64,000 bases of DNA from VRUE01 sp963705635 (GTDB taxonomy: Bacteria; Actinomycetota; Thermoleophilia; Solirubrobacterales; 70-9), in contig CAVPKH010000003.1 of NCBI GenBank assembly GCA_963705635.1, positions 186,001 through 250,000 of the forward strand, in the 5' to 3' direction. The notes under the pieces were generated by a model. It did no database searches. It saw only the letters and a program-made list of their open reading frames with translations, and had not been told where the DNA came from. Positions within the stretch are counted from its first letter, which is position 1; each line of letters opens with the position of its first letter. A program made the translations under genes and the position numbers. This document shows, piece by piece, positions 33,075 through 41,003 of the stretch.

Positions 33075-34579
33075 GGCCAATCCGGTTGCTCGCAGGCCAG
33101 CTCGACGGCGCGGAAGACCGCCTTGGCCTTGTTGACGGACTCGTTGTACTCGTAAGCGGGCTTGGCGTCGGCGACCGTGCCGCCTCCCGCCTGCACGTGG
33201 ACCTGGCCGTCCTTGGCGACGACCGTGCGGATGTGGATCGCGGTGTCGAGGTCGCCGTTCCAGGAGAGGTAGCCGATCGCACCGCCGTAGGAGCAGCGCT
33301 TGATCGGCTCCAGCTCGTCGATGATCTGCATCGCCCGCACCTTCGGCGCCCCGGAGAGGGTCCCGGCCGGCAGCGCCGAGCGCAGCACGTCCATCGCGCC
33401 GACACCCTCGCGCAGCCTGCCCGAGACCTGGCTGACGATGTGGAGGACGTGGGAGTAGGTCTCGACCACCATCAGCTCGTCGACCGAGACCGAGCCGTAC
33501 TCGCAGACGCGGCCGAGGTCGTTGCGGCCGAGGTCGACCAGCATCACGTGCTCGGCCCGCTCCTTGGCGTCGTTGACCAGGCGCTCGGCAAGGCGCCGGT
33601 CCTCCTCCTCGTTCGCCCCGCGCGGGTAGGTGCCGGCAATCGGCCGGGTCTCGACCCGGCGGCCGGCGACTTTGACCAGCGGCTCCGGCGAGGCGCCGGC
33701 GATCTGGAAGTCACCGAACTCGAGGAAGTACATGTAGGGCGAGGGATTTACCGCGCGCAGGCCACGGTAGATCGAGAAGGCCTCGACCGGGGCCGTGGCG
33801 GTGAAGCGCTGGGAGGGAACGACCTGGAAGGCATCGCCGGCATGGACGTACTCGACGATCCTCTCGACCGCCGATTCGAACTCCTCGCGCTCCATGTTGG
33901 AGCTGAAGCGCGGCGGCTCGGCGAGGGCGGGGCGCTCGGGTGCCGGCACGGCGCCGCGCAGGCGCTGCCGCGCATCGGCGATCGCCGCGGCGGCGCGCTC
34001 GTAGGCGGCGTCGATGCCGCCCTCGTCGTCGGCGAAGGCGCAGGCCATGATCGTCAGCTCGTGGCGCAGGTGGTCGAAGACGAGCAGCAGGTCGGTCACC
34101 ATCAGCGCCATGTCGGGCAGGCCGAGCGGGTCGGGGTTGGGCTCTCCGAGCGGCTCGACGGTGCGGACCAAGTCGTAGCCGAAGAAGCCGACCGCGCCGC
34201 CGCAGAAAGGCGGCAGGCCCTCGACCGGGGCGAGGCGAAAACGCGCCAGGTGCTCGGCGACCGCAGCGTAGGGATCGGGCGCCTCGCGATCCTCGCCGCC
34301 CGTCTCGGAGAGCACGCCGTCACTCCAGCGCAGCACCGAGCGGGGGCGGAAGCCAACGAAGGAGTAGCGCCCCACCTGGCCCTGCTCGGCCGACTCGAGC
34401 AGGAAGCAGGGCGCCCCCTCGGGCTCACCGGCGCGCAGCTTGAGAAAGGCGGAGACGGGCGTCTCGCAGTCGTCGAGCAGGCGGGCGCAGACGGGGACGA
34501 CGTTGCCTTCCGCGGCGAGGCCGCGCGCCTCCTCCAGGCTCGGCTGCAGCCGTAGGTCCGACTCAGCGACGACGGCCAT
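33071..34579 (-). CDS. trpE: Anthranilate synthase component I
   Basis: TrpE (502 residues) makes anthranilate from chorismate. The chorismate-binding domain shows RFSSNMEREEFESAVERI, GDAFQVVPSQRF, ETRPIAGTYPRGANEEED, VDLGRNDLGRV, LPAGTLSGAPKVRAMQIIDE and YGGAIGYLSWNGDLDTAI. The N-terminal regulatory domain has the LLESAEQGQVGRYSFVGF block near the usual tryptophan-feedback LLES site. The start overlaps the hisIE 3' end by 17 bases. No leader peptide or attenuator is visible upstream. Confidence 0.96.
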   Translation of the reverse strand: MAVVAESDLRLQPSLEEARGLAAEGNVVPVCARLLDDCETPVSAFLKLRAGEPEGAPCFLLESAEQGQVGRYSFVGFRPRSVLRWSDGVLSETGGEDREAPDPYAAVAEHLARFRLAPVEGLPPFCGGAVGFFGYDLVRTVEPLGEPNPDPLGLPDMALMVTDLLLVFDHLRHELTIMACAFADDEGGIDAAYERAAAAIADARQRLRGAVPAPERPALAEPPRFSSNMEREEFESAVERIVEYVHAGDAFQVVPSQRFTATAPVEAFSIYRGLRAVNPSPYMYFLEFGDFQIAGASPEPLVKVAGRRVETRPIAGTYPRGANEEEDRRLAERLVNDAKERAEHVMLVDLGRNDLGRVCEYGSVSVDELMVVETYSHVLHIVSQVSGRLREGVGAMDVLRSALPAGTLSGAPKVRAMQIIDELEPIKRCSYGGAIGYLSWNGDLDTAIHIRTVVAKDGQVHVQAGGGTVADAKPAYEYNESVNKAKAVFRAVELACEQPDWP

Positions 34580-35210
34580 CGAGCACTTCCATCGCGGCGG
34601 ACTGCGGGACCTCGCGCGAGGCGAGCAACACGGCCAGGTGGTAGAGCAGGTCGGCGGCCTCTTCGGCGACGCGCTCGTCGCTCTCCTCGCGGGCGGCGCG
34701 GACGACCTCCTCGGCCTCCTCCTCGACCTTCTCGCCGATCAGCTTGGGGTCGTCGAGCAGCTGCACGGTGTAGCTGCCCTCGGGCCGCTCGGCGGCGCGG
34801 CTGCGCAGGGTGCGCTCCAGCGTCGCCAGGGTCTCGTGCAAGGCGGGAGCCGGCTCACCGGGGGCCGCGGGCGCGTCCTTCTCGGGCGACGCCGACCCGC
34901 CGACCTCGCGGTAGAAGCAGCTGCGCTCCCCCGTGTGGCAGGCGGGCCCGGTCGGCTCGACCAGGGCGACGATCGCGTCACCGTCGCAGTCGTAGCGCAG
35001 CTGGCGCAGCTTCAGCACGTTGCCCGAGGTTTCCCCCTTGCGCCAGATCTCCTCGCGCGAGCGGCTGTAGAAGTGCAGCTCCCCGGTCTCAACCGTCAGC
35101 CGCAACGCCTCGGCATTCGCGTAGGCAAGCGTCAAGACCTCGCCGCTGGCGTGATCCTGCGCCACCACGGGAATAAGACCCCGCTCATCAAATTTAAGCT
35201 CGCTGAACAT
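34563..35210 (-). CDS. hisIE: Bifunctional phosphoribosyl-AMP cyclohydrolase / phosphoribosyl-ATP pyrophosphatase
   Basis: A 215-residue fusion catalysing steps 2 and 3 of histidine synthesis. Residues 1-105 are HisI with the zinc and magnesium sites LRYDCDGDAIVALVEPTGPACHTG in two halves and CFYREV. Residues about 125-215 are HisE with YTVQLLDDPKLIGEKVEEEAEEV (split at QLLDD) and DLLYHLAVLLASR. A linker rich in Pro/Ala/Glu joins them. The ATG at 35210 is chosen; GTG 35216 is possible. It opens the trp run, coupling a histidine gene to trpE by overlap. Confidence 0.94.
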   Translation of the reverse strand: MFSELKFDERGLIPVVAQDHASGEVLTLAYANAEALRLTVETGELHFYSRSREEIWRKGETSGNVLKLRQLRYDCDGDAIVALVEPTGPACHTGERSCFYREVGGSASPEKDAPAAPGEPAPALHETLATLERTLRSRAAERPEGSYTVQLLDDPKLIGEKVEEEAEEVVRAAREESDERVAEEAADLLYHLAVLLASREVPQSAAMEVLDGRRR

Positions 35211-35225
35211 CGACACCAATCGTAT

Positions 35226-35322
35226 GTGAGGCAGTGGGGACACCCTCGAACGGGCGGATACTCAAAGTGCCGAGCTAATTAGCTCGGCACTTGGACGGGC
35301 GAGGGTGTCCCCACTGCCTCAC
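35226..35322. repeat. Nested palindromic element (class E) at the era stop codon
   Basis: Outer arms of 23 bases pair perfectly (35226-35248 and 35300-35322; left arm begins GTGAGGCAGTGGGGACAC). The right arm contains the era stop codon. Inside is a perfect 28-base palindrome at 35265-35292 with no loop (half-site AAGTGCCGAGCTAA). The element also occupies the 5' leader of hisIE, ending 16 bases before its ATG. Terminator between era and the his-trp run, or a regulatory site, are both possible. Confidence 0.85.
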
Positions 35323-36212
35323 TCGATTCCCAGCCGATCAAGCAGCCCCTCGTCGCGGCGCCAGTGGTCGCGCACGCGGACCTTGAGGTCGAGGTAGACC
35401 TTGCCCTCCAGCTCGGCTTCGAGCGAGCGGCGGGCGCCGGCGCCGATCTCTTCGATCTTGGCGCCGCCCTTGCCGATCAGGATGCCCTTCTGCGACTCGG
35501 TCTCGGCCCAGATTTCGGCGCTGACGGTGACCAGGCCGTCGTCCCGCCGGAGGATCTCCTTGACCGCCACCTCGACCGAGTGCGGGATCTCCTGACGGGT
35601 GCGGTTGAGCACCTGCTCGCGGATCAGCTCGGCCAGCAACAGCTCGCTCGACTGGTCGCTGTGGTCCTCGGGTGGATACAGATAGGGCCCCTCGGGCATC
35701 AACTCGCTGAGGCGGTCGACCAGCGCATCGACGCCCTCACCGTCGCGGGCGCTGATCGGGAAGACCTCGTCGACCCCATCCAGCTCGGCGGCGGCGGCCA
35801 GGGCCGGGACCATCTCGTTCGGCCCCAGCAGGTCGGCCTTGTTGACCGCGCAGATCGTCGGCAGCTTGCTTCCCGCTTCAACCAGGGCGCGGGCGATGAA
35901 GCGGTCCCCCGGCCCCACCCCCTCCTCGCCGTTGATCACGATCAGGGCGAGGTCGGAGTCGGCCAGCTCACGCTCGACCCGCTTCTGCATCCGCTCGGTG
36001 AGCACGTCGCGCGGGCGCTGCACGCCGGGCAGGTCGACGAGGACGAGCTGGCGCTCGGCCTCGACGTCGGTGCGGATGCCGCGAATCGCCCGCCGCGTCG
36101 TCTGCGGCCGCATCGAGACGATCGCCACCCGCGAGCCGACAATCCTGTTGACCAGGGTCGACTTGCCGACGTTGGGGCGGCCGGCGAGGCCGATGAAGCC
36201 CGAGCGACTCAC
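35319..36212 (-). CDS. era: GTPase Era
   Basis: Era (297 residues) is an essential GTPase assisting 16S rRNA 3'-end maturation and 30S assembly. G1 GRPNVGKSTL, G2 with TTRRAIRGI, G3 VDLPG, G4 NKAD and G5 SARDG are all present. The C-terminal KH domain carries ILIGKGGAKIEEIGAGARR. GTG 36212 overlaps the ybeY stop. The neighbours YbeY and PhoH are in the usual rRNA-maturation cluster. Confidence 0.96.
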   Translation of the reverse strand: MSRSGFIGLAGRPNVGKSTLVNRIVGSRVAIVSMRPQTTRRAIRGIRTDVEAERQLVLVDLPGVQRPRDVLTERMQKRVERELADSDLALIVINGEEGVGPGDRFIARALVEAGSKLPTICAVNKADLLGPNEMVPALAAAAELDGVDEVFPISARDGEGVDALVDRLSELMPEGPYLYPPEDHSDQSSELLLAELIREQVLNRTRQEIPHSVEVAVKEILRRDDGLVTVSAEIWAETESQKGILIGKGGAKIEEIGAGARRSLEAELEGKVYLDLKVRVRDHWRRDEGLLDRLGIE

Positions 36213-36577
36213 GCCAGGCCCTCCAGCACGCGGGCCTGCAGCCTCAGCATCTCCCCCGCGTCGGTCTCGTGGTCATAGCCACAGAGGTGAAGCACGCCGT
36301 GGACCGCGGCCTCGGTCACGTCGGAGCAGTGCTCTGGGCAGATCGTCACGTCTCCCAGCTCCCGCGGGCCGGCGATTGGGCCGGCGCCATCGAGGGGGAA
36401 GGCGAGGACGTCGGTCGGGGCGTCATTGCCCCGGTGCTCGCGATTGAGCTCGCGGATGCGCTCGGCGCCGACCAGCTCGACCGCGAGATGGCCGTCCGCA
36501 ACCGCCGCCGCGTCGAGCGCCGCCGCAACGGCGTCGCGCAGCTCCGCCGGCACGTCGGATAGGTCAGCTGTCGTCAC
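36209..36577 (-). CDS. ybeY: Endoribonuclease YbeY (rRNA maturation factor)
   Basis: YbeY (122 residues, shorter than the usual 150 or so) is a zinc-dependent RNase in 16S rRNA 3' processing. The metal site HGVLHLCGYDHETD and the upstream LNREHRGNDAPTDVLAFP block are intact. GTG 36577 overlaps the phoH end by 14 bases. Longer starts run through phoH in another frame and are rejected. Confidence 0.93.
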   Translation of the reverse strand: MTTADLSDVPAELRDAVAAALDAAAVADGHLAVELVGAERIRELNREHRGNDAPTDVLAFPLDGAGPIAGPRELGDVTICPEHCSDVTEAAVHGVLHLCGYDHETDAGEMLRLQARVLEGLA

Positions 36578-37541
36578 TGCGGGGGGCGGACTGTCGCTCG
36601 GCGTGTTCACCGTAGGCGGCGACGATCTTCTGCACGAGCTTATGGCGGACGACGTCCTCGCCGCCGAAGCGGACGAAGGAGATGTCGGGGACCTGATCGA
36701 GGATGTCGCGGACGACGACCAGCCCGGAACGCTGGTCACTCGGCAGGTCGATCTGGGTCACGTCCCCTGTCACGACCATGCGCGAGTTGAAGCCGAGCCG
36801 GGTCAAGAACATCTTCATCTGCTCGGGGCTGGTGTTCTGCGCCTCGTCGAGGATCACGAATGAATCATTCAGGGTGCGGCCGCGCATGAAGGCGAGCGGC
36901 GCCACCTCGATCACGCCGCGCTCGAAGTAGCCGTTGACGCGGTCGGGGTCGAGCATGTCGAAGAGGGCGTCGAAGAGCGGCCGCAGGTAGGGGTCGACCT
37001 TGGCCTGGATGTCGCCGGGCAGGAAGCCGAGCCGCTCGCCCGCCTCGACCGCGGGGCGGGTGAGGATCACCCGCTGCACCTGCTTTTCGGCCAGGGCCGC
37101 GGCGGCCATCGCCACGGCGAGGAAGGTCTTGCCGGTGCCGGCCGGGCCGACGCCGAAGGTGATCGTGTGGTCGCGGATCGAGTCGACGTAGCGCTTCTGG
37201 TTGAGCGTCTTCGGCGCCACCTTGGTGTTGCGATGGCGCCAGACGACGTCGTCGAGGATCTCCGCCGGGCTCTCCTCGGCGTCGAGCGCGCCGGTGACCG
37301 CTTCGATCGTTCCGGGCGCCACCTCGTGGCCCTGCTCGATCAGCTCGACCAGCTCGTCGACCACGGTGGCCGCGGTCTGCACGTCGTCGGACTCGCCGTC
37401 GAGGGTGAGCACGTTGCCGCGCAGGTGGAAGTTGCAGTCGAGGTGACCGCGAAGCTCGCGCAGGACGGCGTCCTCGGAGCCGGCCAGCTCAGCGGCCACG
37501 GTGTTGTCGAGGGTCAGCTGCCTACGCGCCAAGCCGCTCAC
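36564..37541 (-). CDS. phoH: PhoH family ATPase
   Basis: A 325-residue PhoH-like P-loop ATPase. Walker A is GVGPAGTGKTFLAVAMAA, preceded by NQKRYVDSIRDHTITF. Walker B is FVILDEAQNTSPEQMKMFLTR in two parts, followed by GDVTQIDLP. An N-terminal KH-like portion spans residues 1-100. It sits upstream of ybeY and era, the conserved context linking PhoH to RNA metabolism. GTG 37541 overlaps yqeY by 20 bases; an in-frame start further upstream is less likely. Confidence 0.92.
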   Translation of the reverse strand: MSGLARRQLTLDNTVAAELAGSEDAVLRELRGHLDCNFHLRGNVLTLDGESDDVQTAATVVDELVELIEQGHEVAPGTIEAVTGALDAEESPAEILDDVVWRHRNTKVAPKTLNQKRYVDSIRDHTITFGVGPAGTGKTFLAVAMAAAALAEKQVQRVILTRPAVEAGERLGFLPGDIQAKVDPYLRPLFDALFDMLDPDRVNGYFERGVIEVAPLAFMRGRTLNDSFVILDEAQNTSPEQMKMFLTRLGFNSRMVVTGDVTQIDLPSDQRSGLVVVRDILDQVPDISFVRFGGEDVVRHKLVQKIVAAYGEHAERQSAPRSDDS

Positions 37542-37953
37542 GCACCGCCGCGCTGACCCGCTTGCCGTCGGCACGCCCACCGAGCTTCGGCATCAGCGCC
37601 GACATCACCTGGCCCATCTGCTTCTGCTCGCTGGCGCCGGTCTCGGCGACGGCCGCATCGACCAGCGCGGTCAGCTCCTCGTCGGAGAGCTGCTTGGGCA
37701 GGTAGGCCTCGATCAGCTCCGCCTCGAAATTCTCCGCCGCAGCCTGCTCGGCCCGACCAGCCTCCTGGTAGGCCTCGGCTGCTTCCACTCGCTTCTTGCG
37801 CTCCCGCTGCAGGACGGCGACCTCATCGCCGTCGCCGAGCTTGGCGTCCTTCTGCAGCGAGTCGACGACCAGCCGCAGGGCGCCCGTCCGTTCACGGTCA
37901 CCCGCCTTCATCGCCGCCCGCACGTCTGCCTGAACCTGCTCGAGAACGCTCAT
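37522..37953 (-). CDS. GatB/YqeY domain protein
   Basis: A 143-residue YqeY-type protein, similar to the tail domain of GatB (tRNA-binding in Asp/Glu-tRNA amidotransferase). LEQVQADVRAAMKAGDRERTGALRL in two parts, ELIEAYLPKQLSDEEL, and MGQVMSALMPKLGGRADGKRV are characteristic. Free-standing YqeY has no proven activity. It is the first gene of the phoH-ybeY-era cluster. Confidence 0.9.
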   Translation of the reverse strand: MSVLEQVQADVRAAMKAGDRERTGALRLVVDSLQKDAKLGDGDEVAVLQRERKKRVEAAEAYQEAGRAEQAAAENFEAELIEAYLPKQLSDEELTALVDAAVAETGASEQKQMGQVMSALMPKLGGRADGKRVSAAVRERLGA

Positions 37954-37958
37954 CCGCT

Positions 37959-38369
37959 TTAAGGGTAGTCGGCGGCGTCGGGGGCCACGGCGAGGCCCTT
38001 GGAGACCAAGTCGGCGACGTCGGTGCTGACGAGAGTCCAGCCGTAGCGGCGAGAAGCGGCGACATAGGCGGCGTCGTAGGCCGTAAGGCGGTACTCGGCC
38101 GCGATCTCGACGGTCCGGCGAATCAGCTCCGCCTCAATGGAAACCAGCTGACCTGCGCAGCGAGCGGAGATCAGGCGACACAGGTCGACGGCATCGTCGC
38201 TTCGCCTCTTTCTGGCGCCAACGACGTTGGCCACCTCGTACAGGGTCAGATCCAGCGCAGCGACCGGCTGGTCAGAATCAACGGCGAGTAGGCGCGCCGC
38301 CTCGAAGTAACGATCCCCACTGTCCTTCGCGGCAATCCAAACGCCGGCGTCGAGAAGGAGTGCGGTCAA
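37959..38369 (-). CDS. PIN-domain ribonuclease toxin, VapC-like
   Basis: A 136-residue PIN domain. Acidic residues expected for Mg2+ binding are present: Asp in LLLDAGVWIA, Glu in LTLYEVANVV, Asp in LTAYDAAYVAASRR, and Asp in LVSTDVADLV. The start is TTG 38369, overlapping the stop of the upstream antitoxin-like gene (TTGA), the standard VapBC coupling. As a VapC-type protein it would cleave tRNA or other RNA when freed from its partner, an inference from family. Confidence 0.85.
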   Translation of the reverse strand: MTALLLDAGVWIAAKDSGDRYFEAARLLAVDSDQPVAALDLTLYEVANVVGARKRRSDDAVDLCRLISARCAGQLVSIEAELIRRTVEIAAEYRLTAYDAAYVAASRRYGWTLVSTDVADLVSKGLAVAPDAADYP

Positions 38370-38593
38370 TGGGATTCGCGGTCTTCGCGGATCAACCTCG
38401 CAGCATCCCCGCCCATGTCGACGGGCGGACCGAGGAGGTCTTCGAATTCCTTGCGGCGGTTGGCGTTCTCCACCGCTATCTCCCGTTCGACCAACCGCCG
38501 CAGCAGACCACTGCGCGTTTCGCTGTTGGCTCGTGCCCGAGCATCGAGTCGGTCGAGCAGACCGTCTGGAATGGAGATCATCACCTTTGCCAC
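38366..38593 (-). CDS. Ribbon-helix-helix antitoxin, VapB-like
   Basis: A 75-residue protein with an RHH/CopG-type N-terminus (VAKVMISIPDGLLDRLDARA, then SGLLRRLVEREIA) and an acidic C-terminal tail that would bind the PIN toxin. The start is GTG 38593. An upstream ATG at 38635 would add 14 residues but would place the palindrome GTATATAC inside the gene, so the short start is preferred. It overlaps the toxin start by 3-4 bases. Confidence 0.78.
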   Translation of the reverse strand: MAKVMISIPDGLLDRLDARARANSETRSGLLRRLVEREIAVENANRRKEFEDLLGPPVDMGGDAARLIREDRESH

Positions 38594-38600
38594 GGGCTGA

Positions 38601-38608
38601 GTATATAC
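38601..38608 (-). promoter_or_regulatory. GTATATAC palindrome upstream of vapB-like gene
   Basis: A perfect 8-base AT-rich palindrome, 7 bases upstream of the GTG start in otherwise GC-rich DNA. It could be the -10 element (TATAC) of a near-leaderless promoter and also the operator for the RHH antitoxin, whose family binds short palindromes. This is an inference from position. Confidence 0.4.
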
Positions 38609-38709
38609 GGTATTGCTGAGAGTTGTTGTCGTCATGCTTTGACCCTCGCAGGCCGGAACGCGCGCATGGGTCACGTATGTGCCGGAAGCGAGAATTCGAG
38701 CGCGCGGAA

Positions 38710-39507
38710 CTAGCGAGCGTCAGCAATGTCGACCCGCTCCACGTCCCCCAATGGCATCTGCAGGAAGCGGGTGCCGAGGTCGCAGAAGGAATCGACGTCA
38801 CCGGTGCAGAGGAAGCGGTAGGCGCCCTCGCCGTCGGCGGCACGGGCCAGGCCACGCCGCTCCAGGGTGCGCTGCACGGCGGCGGCGACGGCGTGACCGC
38901 CGCTGACCAGGCGGACGTCGCGCCCAAGGACCCGCTGCAGCATCGGCGCTACCAGTGGATAGTGGGTACAACCGAGGATCAGGGTGTCCACCCCGGCCCG
39001 CTTCAGCGGCGCGCAGTAGGCCCGCGCCATCTCCAGCACGCCCTCGTCGAAGGGTGAGCCGTCCTGGATGAAGGGCGCCAGGTCGGGCGCCTCGACTTCG
39101 GTCACCTCGAGCGAGCGGCCCTGCCCTTCGAGCGCGCGGCGGTAGGCGCCGCTCGCCACCGTGTTCGGCGTCGCCAGCACGCCGACCAGGCCGTTGTCGG
39201 TGATCGCCGCGGCGATCTCGGCCTGTGGCTCGACCACCGGCACCACCTCCACCCCGTGCTCCGCCGCGACCGCTCGCGCCACGTCCGCCCCGATCGAGGT
39301 CGCCGTGTTGCAGGCGATCACCAGCAGCTTGGCGCGACCGCCGAGCAGCAGCTCTGCGATCGAGCGGATCCGCGCCCTCAGCTCGTCTGGGTCCTTGACC
39401 CCGTAGGGGAACCAGGCCGTATCGCCGAGGTAGACGTAGTCCTCCTCGGGAAGCGAGATCAGGCACTCGTGCAACACGGTGAGGCCGCCGACCCCGGAGT
39501 CGAACAT
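38710..39507 (-). CDS. murI: Glutamate racemase
   Basis: MurI (265 residues) makes D-glutamate for peptidoglycan. The two catalytic cysteines are in LLVIACNTATS and LILGCTHYPLV. FDSGVGGLTVL and YLGDTAWFPYG are the N-terminal blocks. ATG 39507 starts directly at FDSGVGG; homologs have 3-8 more residues, and an in-frame CTG upstream would supply PIA, so the true start may be slightly upstream. Confidence 0.95.
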   Translation of the reverse strand: MFDSGVGGLTVLHECLISLPEEDYVYLGDTAWFPYGVKDPDELRARIRSIAELLLGGRAKLLVIACNTATSIGADVARAVAAEHGVEVVPVVEPQAEIAAAITDNGLVGVLATPNTVASGAYRRALEGQGRSLEVTEVEAPDLAPFIQDGSPFDEGVLEMARAYCAPLKRAGVDTLILGCTHYPLVAPMLQRVLGRDVRLVSGGHAVAAAVQRTLERRGLARAADGEGAYRFLCTGDVDSFCDLGTRFLQMPLGDVERVDIADAR

Positions 39508-39571
39508 CGCGATCGGCAGCGAGGGGTCGAGCGGACTCCCGGTGGCAGGCAGGACCGTCAGGGCAGGCGCC

Positions 39572-40057
39572 CTATAGGAAGGGCTTGTACGTCATGAAGA
39601 AGACCGTCACGACGACGGCCAAGCCGGCGAGCGTGCCGACCTTGCCGATCCGGTCGCCCAGCGCCGTGAACTCGTCGCTGAGGGCGTCGCCCGCTTTCAG
39701 GTCCCGTTCGGCCAGCGCACGCGCCTCCCTCACCTTCGGCTGGAAGAAGCCGTGCTGGAGCCCGAAGAGGACGAGGATCGCCAGGAAGCCGACGCTGATG
39801 AACGCCTCGCTGGTCTCCCAGTCGCCGTCGATCAGCAGGTAGATGCCGGCCAGCAGCAGCACGATCATCCCCGGGTTGACCAGGTAGCGGTCGGTCTTCT
39901 GGATGCCGGCAAGTATCGCCGGCGTCGCCCGTGGGTGCTGCGGCACGACGGAGAAGAAGAGCGCGTAGCCGAAGGTCGGCCCGAACGCGAGCACGACAGC
40001 CAGGATGTGCAGGAACAGCGCGAACTTGTAGCCGGGGTCGACGATCGTGGCCTGCAT
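39572..40057 (-). CDS. DUF2269-like integral membrane protein
   Basis: A 161-residue protein with four membrane helices: YKFALFLHILAVVLAFGPTFG, PGMIVLLLAGIYLLI, AFISVGFLAILVLFGLQHG and TLAGLAVVVTVFFMTYKPF. The His in LFLHILAVVLAFG and the general layout match DUF2269. The role is unknown. ATG 40057 is preferred over upstream starts that would add a cysteine-rich lead. Confidence 0.72.
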   Translation of the reverse strand: MQATIVDPGYKFALFLHILAVVLAFGPTFGYALFFSVVPQHPRATPAILAGIQKTDRYLVNPGMIVLLLAGIYLLIDGDWETSEAFISVGFLAILVLFGLQHGFFQPKVREARALAERDLKAGDALSDEFTALGDRIGKVGTLAGLAVVVTVFFMTYKPFL

Positions 40058-40088
40058 CGCCGCGAAACATACCGTCGCCACCGGTGGC

Positions 40089-40127
40089 CTGGCGACTTTG
40101 TTTCGCTATCCGCAACAAAGTCGCCAG
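40089..40127. repeat. Hairpin abutting the prmA stop codon
   Basis: A perfect 14-base inverted repeat, CTGGCGACTTTGTT (40089-40102) and AACAAAGTCGCCAG (40114-40127), with an 11-base loop. The second arm directly abuts the prmA stop (40128-40130). Probable terminator-type hairpin for the hrcA-dnaJ-prmA unit; no U-run follows. Confidence 0.75.
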
Positions 40128-41003
40128 TCAGCGTCGAAGGAGCAGGGCCGCCCAGTCACCTTGGGAGCGGCGGTCAAGCTCAACGAGACCCACTGGAGCG
40201 AAGAGGGCCGCTGTCTCGTCCAGCTCACTCGGCAGCAGTCCCGAGCAGACCATCGTCGAGGGGGCCGAGGAGGGGTTCCCCGGAGCCTCCCCGCTGTTGC
40301 TCTGGGGAACCCCTCCTCGGCCCCCTCCGCCAACAAGCTGCTCAGCAACGACCCTGAGGACCGGCGCGGTCATGTTGGCCACGGTCGTTGGTGCCAGCTC
40401 GGGTAGGCCCTCGCGCAGGTTTCGGCGTTCGAGCTCGACCTTCACCTCGTTCGCCGCGGCGTTGGTGGTCGCCGCCTCGATCGCGGGCTGCTCGTGGTCG
40501 TAGCCGTGGACGGGGCCCCAACCCAGCTTTGCCGCCGCGATCGCAAGCACGCCGGAGCCGGTGCCGAGGTCGGTTAGCGGTCCGCTGGCCCCGCCGGCCG
40601 CGGCCAGCTCGAGCAGCAGCTCGAGGCAGAGCCGGGTGGTCGGGTGGGCGCCGGTGCCGAAGGCGCGGCCGGGGTCGACGACGACGTCGATCGTGCCCTC
40701 CCGCGGCGCCTCCCAGGAGGGCCGCAGCCAGAGTCGATCGCCGACCAGCAGCGGTTTGTGGAAGTCCTGCCAGCGGTCGGCCCAGTCATCGGGCACCTCG
40801 GTCGCGACGACCTCGACCAGGGCGTCGCCCGCCGCCACCTCGATCTCCCCCAGCTCCGGCAGCTCGCCCTCGCCACCGTAGATCGCGTACTCGACATAGC
40901 CCGGGCCGCGCTCCTCCTCGACCCCGTTTGGCGCCAGCACCGTCAGCTCGGCGAGGACGATCTCCGCCTGCTCGGGTGCGCAGCGGACCGCAAGTCGAAT
41001 CAA
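40128..41003 (-). CDS. prmA: Ribosomal protein L11 methyltransferase, with palindrome-encoded insert
   Basis: PrmA (291 residues) trimethylates ribosomal protein L11. DDWADRWQDFHKPLLVGDR, VDPGRAFGTGAHPTTRLCLE in parts, LTDLGTGSGVLAIAAAKLG (SAM motif I) and TVANMTAPVLRVVAEQL are the family blocks, and VCSGLLPSELDE follows. Between AEQL and VCSGLL lie about 25 extra residues rich in Gly/Pro/Ser encoded by the palindrome at 40261-40324, in frame. Homologs normally join these segments by a short turn, so the insert is in a surface loop and is probably tolerated. The ATG overlaps the dnaJ stop. Confidence 0.92.
   Translation of the reverse strand: MIRLAVRCAPEQAEIVLAELTVLAPNGVEEERGPGYVEYAIYGGEGELPELGEIEVAAGDALVEVVATEVPDDWADRWQDFHKPLLVGDRLWLRPSWEAPREGTIDVVVDPGRAFGTGAHPTTRLCLELLLELAAAGGASGPLTDLGTGSGVLAIAAAKLGWGPVHGYDHEQPAIEAATTNAAANEVKVELERRNLREGLPELAPTTVANMTAPVLRVVAEQLVGGGGRGGVPQSNSGEAPGNPSSAPSTMVCSGLLPSELDETAALFAPVGLVELDRRSQGDWAALLLRR
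40261..40324. repeat. Palindromic element inside prmA (class D)
   Basis: Arms of 21 bases pair perfectly (40261-40281 GGGGCCGAGGAGGGGTTCCC plus C, and 40304-40324), around a 22-base loop. The whole element is translated in frame within prmA. No second copy of the loop is seen in this window. Its architecture (long GC arms, small asymmetric core) is that of the intergenic elements. Confidence 0.85.
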
